Source of the DNA: a virus
Virus record (IMG/VR): IMGVR_UViG_3300046460_000403
Location: 1-38,104 of that record
Strand: one strand, 5' to 3'
Length of the DNA: 38,104 bases
Shown here: positions 32,372 to 38,104 of the stretch, piece by piece
Position numbering within the stretch: position 1 is the first letter of the stretch
How the letters are laid out: every line of letters begins with the position of its first letter
Position numbers and translations under genes: made by a program
The notes under the pieces: generated by a model
What the model saw: only the letters and a program-made list of their open reading frames with translations
Told to the model about the DNA's origin: nothing
Database searches by the model: none

Positions 32372-32578
32372 CTAGAACCTGATTTCAGGGTCGACTAGCA
32401 GGCCGGGATGTAGAGGAATTTCCGGAATAATCGCTTTAGCAAAACATTCCTTATCAGCAAAAAAATTTTGCCGCTCGTCCTCCATCTCGGCGGTGTAGGC
32501 TGAAATATAAACGGCCTCATCAAAAAGAACCTGTGTTCCGCAAAAGCAGCATTTGACGTACTCAGGGTGTCCACCCAT
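32372..32578 (-). CDS. Zinc-ribbon-like candidate immunity protein
   Basis: This 68-aa acidic protein begins [19 protein letters not shown]. The C-x2-C pair in CCFC and the later ECF suggest a metal-binding ribbon. It begins inside the last 17 bases of the toxin-like gene on the same strand, so the two are coupled and must be cotranscribed. Small zinc-ribbon proteins of this build sit next to polymorphic toxins in many genomes and act as immunity proteins. Here that role is inferred from size, position and motif; the 209 bases downstream to 32163 hold no supported gene. Confidence 0.65.
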   Translation of the reverse strand: MGGHPEYVKCCFCGTQVLFDEAVYISAYTAEMEDERQNFFADKECFAKAIIPEIPLHPGLLVDPEIRF

Positions 32579-33362
32579 AGTTTTTTCCTAGTCTATCTAG
32601 CGATTTTTGTGAGAGATTGGAAAACGTTGTTATTATTCCACGATCTCCGGAAACTACAACATCGAATTTTCCAGCGGTATTCTGCATCACGTGTACTGAC
32701 GCGCCATCGGCCTGCTTCATCAGTTTTCCGCCTTGCTGTACTGTTCGTACAGCGTCTTGCGTCAGAACGCCCCCGCGTGTGGCACCGGCTCCAGCGATGC
32801 GTTCTGCCCCATGAACAGTTGTTTGTAAGGTTACACTACCTTGCTCTGACACGACCGCAGCGGCGGCACTATCTGTTACGGGGGCCGCCTTTCCAATTGC
32901 GCTGGCAACTGTCGCTCCTCTTAGGAGGCCTAAGGATGCAGATCCTAGAACCTCCCAACCATCCATGATCGCAAGCTGCAGGGTAGTTTTGCCAATCCGC
33001 TCGCGCTCGTCTCTAGCCATCCGTTCATATGTGCTAACTAGATTTTGAGGATCGCCAAGATCACGCTGTTCTTTTGCCATGCGGTCGAAATCGGAGGCAT
33101 TTCTGTCGTGAGTTTCGTCGCGGTCTTTCGGTGAGGAGAACAAATCTCCGAGAGTAAGATGCCCGTTTGGATCGCTTTTGTTGATCGGATCGTTGTCTGA
33201 GTAGGCATACCGGTTGGTTCCGACGCCGGGAATAATCGGATCCATGGTGTCCGGTGAAATGAATCTGGCATTAGCCACCGATCCGAACGAGACCGTGACG
33301 ATGCTGAAAACAAGCAGCAGACCAAGAACGCGGGCAGTGAACCCCTGCGACAGCGACTTCAT
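32562..33362 (-). CDS. Compact secreted RHS-derived toxin-like protein
   Basis: This 266-aa protein has a classic signal peptide (residues 1 to about 32: charged start, [15 protein letters not shown] core, ANA cleavage site), followed directly by one terminal RHS-core unit ([16 protein letters not shown], then [19 protein letters not shown], about 33-67). In full RHS proteins this piece marks the junction between the RHS shell and the variable toxin. The following 200 residues would be the toxin part. The final domain ([19 protein letters not shown]... [17 protein letters not shown]) has a pattern like DUF4258/BECR-fold RNase toxins. GGGGG lies about 10 bases before the ATG. The gene overlaps the candidate immunity gene. 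The RHS motif is strong; the toxin class is inference. Confidence 0.75.
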   Translation of the reverse strand: MKSLSQGFTARVLGLLLVFSIVTVSFGSVANARFISPDTMDPIIPGVGTNRYAYSDNDPINKSDPNGHLTLGDLFSSPKDRDETHDRNASDFDRMAKEQRDLGDPQNLVSTYERMARDERERIGKTTLQLAIMDGWEVLGSASLGLLRGATVASAIGKAAPVTDSAAAAVVSEQGSVTLQTTVHGAERIAGAGATRGGVLTQDAVRTVQQGGKLMKQADGASVHVMQNTAGKFDVVVSGDRGIITTFSNLSQKSLDRLGKNYGWTP

Positions 33363-33771
33363 TTCGATTTAACCCCCATCGAATGTTACTACGTTTGCCG
33401 CCGCCACAGACATGCAAGTCCCAAAGACTGCAACGCAAAGGGGCTTTCATGATTCGCCCCTCGGAATTCAACCATGGGTATTTTTTTCGGTGAGACACAG
33501 TCAACGAGATTGAACCGTCATCCCATGCATTTTTTGCGGGGATTTTATGCGAGCCGAACAGTGGTCGCCTTTCGTTGCAGAAGGATCGTATGGCCTGCGC
33601 TTGCAAGAAGCCGCGGCGATCGATGAATCGCAGCGTTGCCGATGCCACACTTTTTATCCATTTCAAAAGGGAATGCATTGCGACGCGTTACGGAAGTGCC
33701 GTGCCATCCGGCTCTTGACTGTTCAGCAGGTCGAGGAGCGTTGTCGAGCCCAAAACGAGGCTGGCCCGGAT
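33363..33771. other. Intergenic region with no supported gene
   Basis: These 409 bases between two minus-strand cargo genes hold only short frames on both strands, without ribosome sites or protein-like composition. They probably contain the promoter of the RHS-derived gene. They may be debris from insertion of the cargo, but no repeat or mobile-element end is seen. Confidence 0.4.
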
Positions 33772-34551
33772 CTACCATTTGGGCAAGATGAGTTTGTTGA
33801 TTACCCCGCCGTATGAAGGGGTCGGATCATTGGCGTCGCCGTTCTGTATGGAGAGTTGGTCCGGCGCAATCTGGACAACGATAGGCGACATCATTTCACT
33901 ATAGGTTAGCTGCTGGGCCTCGGTCCGTAGTCCATTATATTCCACAGAGAAATAGAACAAGTCACCGTCATTCCCGCCTTCGAATTGAAACTGAATTGTT
34001 CCGAATGGCCGCACATTGTTTCTCTGCCGGAAATCTTGTCCCGTTCGCCTATTGGTCATTGCCACGGTGACAAGATTTTCGTCTGAGGTGGTATTAACGA
34101 CCCTTATGGCAATAACGCCAGCTTCAGCCAGCTGAATAGGCGCTCCACCCGCCTGCCATAACAACCCTCCGTGCGTATCCCACGCGATGTCGCTCTTCGC
34201 AGGTGCACCTGTTACCGGCTGTTTATATGGGGTGACGGTCATCACTGCAGCTATGATGCCGAGACCTACTACGAAAGATTGCTTTCGGTCTGTTGGCTGA
34301 AATACAAAACATAACGCTGCGGCCAAAAGCACTAAAAGACATAGAATCCACAACGGTGCGATCGGAACGCCTATTTGCCGAGCTGACAGCGATGTTAGTT
34401 TGGATACTGCAGACGCGTCTTCCTTCTGTACCACGTCCGCGACAGCCGCAATGAATCCACCTATTGCAGCACAAATGTATATTGTTGCCGTCCGTCCACT
34501 TTCTGATAGGTAATTTCCGCTTACGTTTGCTGGTGGAATAGCTCTCGGCAT
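33772..34551 (-). CDS. Membrane protein with beta-rich soluble domain
   Basis: This 259-aa protein has three hydrophobic segments near the N-terminus: ATIYICAAIGGFIAAVADVV, LWILCLLVLLAAALCFVF and SFVVGLGIIAAVMTV (about residues 22-105). A soluble, beta-rich C-terminal part of about 150 aa follows (VIAIRVVNTTSDENLVTVAM, then FGTIQFQFEGGNDGDLFYF). No enzyme motif is seen and no family is recognised. GGAGG lies about 7 bases before the ATG, and a good promoter is found at 34607-34635. It is cargo on the minus strand, likely expressed in the lysogen. Confidence 0.75.
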   Translation of the reverse strand: MPRAIPPANVSGNYLSESGRTATIYICAAIGGFIAAVADVVQKEDASAVSKLTSLSARQIGVPIAPLWILCLLVLLAAALCFVFQPTDRKQSFVVGLGIIAAVMTVTPYKQPVTGAPAKSDIAWDTHGGLLWQAGGAPIQLAEAGVIAIRVVNTTSDENLVTVAMTNRRTGQDFRQRNNVRPFGTIQFQFEGGNDGDLFYFSVEYNGLRTEAQQLTYSEMMSPIVVQIAPDQLSIQNGDANDPTPSYGGVINKLILPKW

Positions 34552-34606
34552 GATAAGTCCTCCTCAAACTCGTCAGCTCATGCTAGCGTAATTTTAGAAG
34601 TTTCGA

Positions 34607-34635
34607 TTTATAATACAATACATGATTGTTTTCAA
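34607..34635 (-). promoter_or_regulatory. Sigma-70-type promoter
   Basis: On the minus strand TTGAAA and TATAAA are separated by exactly 17 bases. The expected transcript start is about 50 bases before the ATG of the membrane protein at 34551. It is the cleanest promoter in the window and is unlike the more GC-rich surroundings. Confidence 0.7.
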
Positions 34636-35014
34636 AAATTATACTCTGATGTTTGGCAATGCTCCGTGCCGCCCTTTATGCTTGAGCGGCGCCAACTAGA
34701 CCCAAAACGGCTCAGCGAGCACAGATGTTAGATATCTGGAAAGACTAAGCCGTAGCCGACTGGCCATCTGTACCTACTGACCTCCTTCGATGTCGTATGG
34801 CCTGCGATTGACGATCTGTTTTTCGGCGCCGCCGCGATCGGATCGATCGTAGCGCGTATCCCAATGGGTGCAGCCATAAACCTTATCCACAGGCTTGCGT
34901 CAAAATGGGCCGCACGCCTGTGGAGCTTAACGATTGCGAGACGTTAACGGGCAAGAGTGATATCTTTCAAAAGCGCGGTCTTACAACCTCCCTCCGCAAC
35001 ACGAGGGACCAAAT
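34636..35014. other. Intergenic region, no gene seen
   Basis: No supported coding frame lies in these 379 bases. They should hold the plus-strand promoter of the ParB-fold gene, whose GGGA ribosome site is at its right edge, but no clear -35/-10 pair was found. Composition changes from AT-rich at the left to average at the right, which may mark the junction between the cargo block and the next module. Confidence 0.4.
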
Positions 35015-35869
35015 ATGCAAGACAATATCAGACCAATAGCCCCGGTGAGCCTCGCCGGCCTCACACCGCAAGCACCAGAGACTGGCATTCCGATCTGCGA
35101 GGTTGTCGATCCAACCTCCTTGTATGTTGATCCTGCGTATCAAAGGAACGTCAGCGAAAAAGGCATGCGTCAAATCCGACGCATCATTGAAGGCTTCGAC
35201 TGGGCAAAGTTCAAGCCACCGATTTGCGCTTATGCGGAATGCGAGGGTAGGACGATTTTGAAGGTGCTCGATGGGCAACACACTGCAATTGCCGCTGCTT
35301 CCAATCCGCACGTGCGTTCAATCCCCATCATGATCGTAGAAGCCGAGGATACGGTTGCCCAGGCAAAAGCATTCATAGGGCAGAATACCGATCGCCTTGG
35401 CGTCACTACCTTGCAGCTCCACCAGGCAGCACTCGCAGCCGCAGATGAAGATGCGCAGACGCTCGAATTGGTTTGCTCGCGGGCAAACATCAAGATTTTA
35501 AAGACGACGAATGCTTACACCGGCACCGGCTCCCGTCAAACGATAGCAATAAAGCAGATCGAAGCTTTGGTCGGCAGGCGAGGGCCCAAACTTGCTCGCG
35601 AAATACTTGACGTCTTGGCCAACGCCGAGAGAGGTCCGTTGACGGCTCCTCAGATCAAAGCCGTCGAACTGCTGATGACTGACCCGGAGTACGCGGATCT
35701 CATCACGCCGGAAGACCTAACCAACGCAATTGTCGATCTCCTGTTCACCGCGGAGGATGAGGCGAAGATATTTGCCGCTACTCACAAGGTCGCATTCTGG
35801 AAAGCGCTTGCGATTAGCTGGTTCAGGAAATGTAAGAAACGGAAACATCCGATCGCTAAGGCGGCGTGA
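35015..35869 (+). CDS. ParB/sulfiredoxin-fold protein, DUF6551-like
   Basis: This 284-aa protein has a ParB N-terminal-like domain (about residues 22-125). IPICEVVDPTSLYVDPAYQR corresponds to the opening strands. EKGMRQIRRIIEGFDWAKF and LKVLDGQHTAIAA then match the R-x-I and DGQHR-like motif of the fold, in which the usual final Arg is replaced by Thr (GQHT). The rest is helical (VTTLQLHQAALAAADEDAQT) with a basic end. DUF6551 proteins with this layout occur in many rhizobial phages and plasmids. The role could be DNA binding or nucleotide-dependent regulation. GGGA lies about 7 bases before the ATG. Confidence 0.75.
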   Translation: MQDNIRPIAPVSLAGLTPQAPETGIPICEVVDPTSLYVDPAYQRNVSEKGMRQIRRIIEGFDWAKFKPPICAYAECEGRTILKVLDGQHTAIAAASNPHVRSIPIMIVEAEDTVAQAKAFIGQNTDRLGVTTLQLHQAALAAADEDAQTLELVCSRANIKILKTTNAYTGTGSRQTIAIKQIEALVGRRGPKLAREILDVLANAERGPLTAPQIKAVELLMTDPEYADLITPEDLTNAIVDLLFTAEDEAKIFAATHKVAFWKALAISWFRKCKKRKHPIAKAA

Positions 35870-35878
35870 TCTTGCTGG

Positions 35879-36040
35879 CTACCGCTTTCGGGCCGTCGTT
35901 ATCCGCGGCCCGGGCATATCTCTCTCTTCCTCCTGGGATCCCCACAATCCTGCATCGATCCTCGCCCGCTGTCGAGCAAGGGCGCGGATAAATTCGATCA
36001 GCGGGTTCGGTTGATCTGCATTTCCCCCCCATAGCTTCAC
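35879..36040 (-). CDS. Small protein, 53 aa, GTG start
   Basis: This short frame reads MKLWGGNADQPNPLIEFIRA (GTG read as Met) and continues LARQRARIDAGLWGSQEEE. The NPLIEFIRALAR segment is typical of small proteins in rhizobial prophages near control genes, so I keep it as a gene. The frame is open further upstream to an ATG at 36163, but that would overlap the whole TM gene described next. The GTG lies 4 bases after that gene's stop, without a strong ribosome site. The function is unknown. Confidence 0.5.
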   Translation of the reverse strand: MKLWGGNADQPNPLIEFIRALARQRARIDAGLWGSQEEERDMPGPRITTARKR

Positions 36041-36044
36041 ACCA

Positions 36045-36167
36045 TCAGCGGCCGACACTGTCGGGCGAGTAATAAGTCCGTATCGTCTGCCGTCGTTCGC
36101 TGAGAAGATGGGCGCCAGCGGAGAGGATGAGCGCAGCCGCAATTGCTGTAGCGCCAATGTCATTCAT
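36045..36167 (-). CDS. Small single-TM protein, 40 aa
   Basis: This mini-protein begins MNDIGATAIAAALILSAGAH, a short membrane span, and ends with a basic tail (LLSERRQTIRTYYSPDSVGR). GGAGATC lies about 6 bases before the ATG, and the ATG overlaps the stop of the upstream gene (ATGA), so translational coupling supports it. It is the third gene of a repressor-led minus-strand operon. The function is unknown. Confidence 0.55.
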   Translation of the reverse strand: MNDIGATAIAAALILSAGAHLLSERRQTIRTYYSPDSVGR

Positions 36168-36670
36168 GGCTGATCTCCGTAGCTCTTGCGGAGCTCATTG
36201 CGGTCACGCAGCCATTCCATCGGTGTACGGATACGCTTTTGGTCCATGCGCATGTATGGGGCGAAGAGTTCAGGAAACTTCTCACGAAACGGGCGGGTGC
36301 GTTTCATCGCACGAATGATGATTGGTTGATGTTCTTCGCGGGAGCCCGCCTGCATTCTTAGAACATCGGCTGACACGGTTAATTCAATGAGCGACTCGTG
36401 CCAGTCCTTGAGAGCTTCGGTTATCTCATCGCCAAAGAGAAAACGGGCTTTCGTCCTGATCCCATGGATATGATCAATCTCATGGCCGGATAGAGTGTCT
36501 CCCTTCATCATAACCATTCGCTGCGCCGCCATGAGCTGGTCATAAACCGCGATCCTGCGATCAAACAGATCCAGCACGACCTTCTGGTGCGCTGTTCGCC
36601 ATTGCATGAAGGCGATCACGATGGCGATTCCTGCGATGGTCGGCGTTAAGAGTGCGGCGAGCGTCTGCAT
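36164..36670 (-). CDS. N-terminally membrane-anchored protein, 168 aa
   Basis: This protein begins MQTLAALLTPTIAGIAIVIAF, one membrane span (about residues 3-21), followed by a helical soluble part (QKVVLDLFDRRIAVYDQLMA and later) with a basic C-terminus (MRMDQKRIRTPMEWLRDRNE). The start at 36670 overlaps the stop of the repressor gene as TAATG and gives a clean membrane span; the open frame further upstream covers the repressor gene in another frame and is not used. Proteins of this kind in repressor operons may block incoming phages, but no direct evidence is seen. Confidence 0.7.
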   Translation of the reverse strand: MQTLAALLTPTIAGIAIVIAFMQWRTAHQKVVLDLFDRRIAVYDQLMAAQRMVMMKGDTLSGHEIDHIHGIRTKARFLFGDEITEALKDWHESLIELTVSADVLRMQAGSREEHQPIIIRAMKRTRPFREKFPELFAPYMRMDQKRIRTPMEWLRDRNELRKSYGDQP

Positions 36671-36903
36671 TATTTCACCAGCCGCACACCAGGCTGGCCA
36701 TGATTCAGGAATTCGATCCCGAAGTCCTCCATGACGCGCTGAACGAGCTGTACGTTCTGAGATCGACCGGCAATCGGGTTCGCACCAGCAGCTTCCATGT
36801 TTCGGATGGTATTCACATTGACGCCAGCCTTCTCCGCCACTTCCTTCTGCTCTAAGCCTGATAAGGCTCTCGCGGCTTTCAATTGATTTCCGGTTGTAAG
36901 CAT
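36670..36903 (-). CDS. XRE-family repressor-like HTH protein
   Basis: This 77-aa protein begins MLTTGNQLKAARALSGLEQK and has a complete XRE-type helix-turn-helix (about residues 5-60, with KEVAEKAGVNVNTIRNMEAA). Its C-terminal part (VQRVMEDFGIEFLNH) is a short extension seen in many small phage and plasmid regulators. AGAGGA lies about 8 bases before the ATG. It is divergent from the gene at 37029 across 125 bases that hold an operator-like palindrome. The most likely role is the lysogeny repressor or a Cro-like regulator. It has no cleavable C-terminal peptidase domain, so SOS self-cleavage is not expected. Confidence 0.85.
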   Translation of the reverse strand: MLTTGNQLKAARALSGLEQKEVAEKAGVNVNTIRNMEAAGANPIAGRSQNVQLVQRVMEDFGIEFLNHGQPGVRLVK

Positions 36904-36930
36904 TAAATATCCTCTTCAAAACGCAATAAA

Positions 36931-36960
36931 TAGGTATCAGAACTAGATATGTGTTGACAA
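36931..36960 (-). promoter_or_regulatory. Candidate repressor promoter
   Basis: On the minus strand TTGTCA (36960-36955) is followed after 17-18 bases by ATACCTA. TTGACA of a possible plus-strand promoter (36954-36959, with TAAGGT 16 bases downstream) overlaps it on the other strand, so the two -35 boxes share bases. The boxes are imperfect. Confidence 0.35.
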
Positions 36961-36977
36961 GACAATAATTGGCATTA

Positions 36978-36999
36978 AGGTTACTGCACATAGTTACCT
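36978..36999. promoter_or_regulatory. Operator-like palindrome
   Basis: AGGTTACT (36978-36985) and AGTTACCT (36992-36999) form an inverted repeat with one mismatch per arm around GCACAT. It overlaps the expected -10 region of the plus-strand promoter between the repressor gene and the divergent operon. Binding by the XRE protein is inferred. Confidence 0.55.
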
Positions 37000-37028
37000 A
37001 GTTTCTAAAACCAAGTGGAGAGAAATGC

Positions 37029-37856
37029 ATGCCGAATGTATCAGTTCAGGCCGCTGGCGAAGCTATGCCTACCCGTCGCCGCCTTCTTATGGGCCTTGCG
37101 TCCGCCTCTGCGGCGGCTGCAACGCTCGCCATTCCAGGCACTGCAAAATCAAATCAGGTTGAGACCGTTGCGACCGTTCCGGAAAACCCCGAGCTGCTGC
37201 GTTTGGCCGACGCGTTTCAGATCGCCTTGCAGAAATACAAGGATGCTCAGACGACAATCCGCGAAATCAGGGGAGCTTGGGAACATCGTTGGCCGCTCGC
37301 GCCTGACACAATCAGCACGATAGTAACCGACGCCAAAGCCCATCCTCGCTCTCGTGAGGTTGATCTGATGGGGAGCAACCTCGTTCGGCCGGGCGAAACA
37401 TATGCCCGCGAAATGGCAGATGATTGGTATGTCAATTATTCCCTCAAACAAGCGCGAAGGGCTTTGAATACCAAGAAAATGGCGACGGCTGGAAAGAGCG
37501 CGGGACGTACCAAGGAGCAATGGGAAGCTATCCTTGCCGAATTTGCACCATGCGCCCGCGATCTTGATGCCTATGAGGCAAAGTGTAAGCGGATCCACGC
37601 TTTATCCGGCATCAATGAGGCAAAGGCAGCGCGCGAAGTGGCCGGAGACCAGCTCGTTGCTATAGCGCAGGCGGTAATGCTCGAACCTGACCGAACGATG
37701 GCAGGCGTTCTTATCAAGGCTGATGTCGTGATGATGGTCCAGATCGACAACGCGCTGTTATACAAATCCATGTTCCCTAAAGAAGGCGTGCAGCTTTGGG
37801 GATTCAGTCTGGCAGCCTCGATCATTCGCCTTGCCGAAACCGGAGGTGCAGCATGA
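37029..37856 (+). CDS. Hypothetical exported-looking protein, Tat-type start
   Basis: This 275-aa protein has an N-terminal segment with a twin-arginine motif (PTRRRLLMG, about residues 14-22), a hydrophobic alanine-rich stretch and a possible cleavage site (LAIPGTAKS), so export is plausible. The rest is helical, with no recognised domain (ELLRLADAFQIALQKYKDAQ, then AREVAGDQLVAIAQAVML near the end). Rhizobial prophages often carry genes of this build. GGAGAG lies about 8 bases before the ATG. It is the first gene of a plus-strand operon divergent from the repressor and is coupled to the next gene by ATGA. The function is unknown. Confidence 0.7.
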   Translation: MPNVSVQAAGEAMPTRRRLLMGLASASAAAATLAIPGTAKSNQVETVATVPENPELLRLADAFQIALQKYKDAQTTIREIRGAWEHRWPLAPDTISTIVTDAKAHPRSREVDLMGSNLVRPGETYAREMADDWYVNYSLKQARRALNTKKMATAGKSAGRTKEQWEAILAEFAPCARDLDAYEAKCKRIHALSGINEAKAAREVAGDQLVAIAQAVMLEPDRTMAGVLIKADVVMMVQIDNALLYKSMFPKEGVQLWGFSLAASIIRLAETGGAA

Positions 37857-38104
37857 CCCGCGCACCAACAATGGTTGATGTCGAGCGGAGTTATACGGTT
37901 CTTGCCTTGCTGCGCGTATGCGAGGTAGCAGCGCGCTACATTGAGCAGGAAGGCGACAAAGCTCTTGCCGGCTGCCTAGCCAACGTCATCGAACACGCAA
38001 ACACATTAGTTGGCGAAACTCACGATGTGATCGAACGCAGTCATATCGCCTATGAATCGGCGTTCGCTCTCGTAGTTGGTGACAAAGTCGGAGGTGCATC
38101 ATGA
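37853..38104 (+). CDS. Hypothetical helical protein, 83 aa
   Basis: This 83-aa protein begins MTRAPTMVDVERSYTVLALL and is almost fully helical (RVCEVAARYIEQEGDKALAG, then NVIEHANTLVGETHDVIERS). No family is recognised. Its ATG overlaps the preceding stop (ATGA); an in-frame upstream ATG at 37796 is not needed. The final four bases of the window are ATGA, so another coupled gene probably begins at 38101 and continues outside the window. Confidence 0.65.
   Translation: MTRAPTMVDVERSYTVLALLRVCEVAARYIEQEGDKALAGCLANVIEHANTLVGETHDVIERSHIAYESAFALVVGDKVGGAS

Noticed and set aside
33545-33816. Two opposing frames of 77 and 89 codons between cargo genes
   Set aside because: Composition looks random and neither has a ribosome site or coupling to a neighbour.
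35889-35935. GC-rich inverted repeat after the ParB-fold gene as a terminator
   Set aside because: A stem can be drawn but no T-run follows on either strand.

Overview
This window is almost entirely one temperate podovirus-type prophage of P22-like virion design. The host is most likely a member of the Rhizobiaceae or close relatives (Rhizobium, Agrobacterium, Ensifer). That inference rests on moderately high GC and on genes resembling families common in rhizobial phages and genomes: DUF6074-like, DUF1515-like, a DUF6551/ParB-like protein and a DUF6362-like protein. No rRNA, tRNA or CRISPR array is visible. No attachment site can be seen, because the integrase stop codon is the first base of the window.

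Layout. (1) 1-1767, minus strand: integrase preceded by a ribbon-helix-helix protein that ends in an SSB-like acidic tip. (2) 1931-5648, plus strand: a tight early operon joined mostly by ATGA overlaps. It holds an excisionase-like HTH protein, a replication-initiator-like protein with iteron-like repeats inside its gene, small rhizobial phage proteins, a truncated RNase H gene carrying a GTNAC pentamer array, an intact RNase HI, a DUF6362-like protein, and a terminator. (3) 5752-8142: accessory genes, mostly small membrane proteins on the minus strand, plus one plus-strand SLATT/DUF4231 two-TM protein. (4) 8264-22314, plus strand: packaging and virion genes in P22 order: possible packaging site, TerS, TerL, portal (frameshifted), scaffold, coat, small head/connector proteins, gp10-like tail protein, and three ejection proteins, one with a lysozyme-like domain. 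(5) 22282-28198: tail fibre, accessory protein and beta-helix tailspike on the plus strand, with reverse-strand small membrane and lipoprotein genes inserted on both sides. Two terminators with identical stems bracket this module. (6) 28557-30157: lysis cassette with a candidate holin, a GH19 endolysin with C-terminal membrane segments, an inner-membrane spanin and an overlapping outer-membrane spanin. (7) 30180-34635: a cargo region with a 411-aa C-terminally anchored protein, a DUF1515-like protein, a compact secreted RHS-derived toxin-like protein with a zinc-ribbon immunity candidate, and a membrane protein with its own good promoter. (8) 35015-38104: ParB-fold protein, then a minus-strand repressor operon divergent from a plus-strand operon across an operator-like region; the plus operon appears to continue past the right edge.

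How it works together. Lysogeny is probably controlled by the XRE repressor at 36670-36903 and the integrase/excisionase pair at the left. Replication probably starts inside the initiator gene near 2.9-3.0 kb. Late genes run from the packaging site to the spanins. Cargo genes sit mostly on the strand opposite the late genes, so they could be expressed in the lysogen. The portal frameshift means that, if the sequence is correct, the prophage probably cannot make infectious particles by itself, although nearly every other structural gene looks intact.

The strongest leads are the compact RHS toxin/immunity pair, the SSB-tail mimic beside the integrase, the GTNAC pentamer array in a decayed RNase H gene, the iteron-like origin, and the SLATT protein in a prophage accessory locus. 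All family assignments were made by reading motifs by eye; no database search was run.
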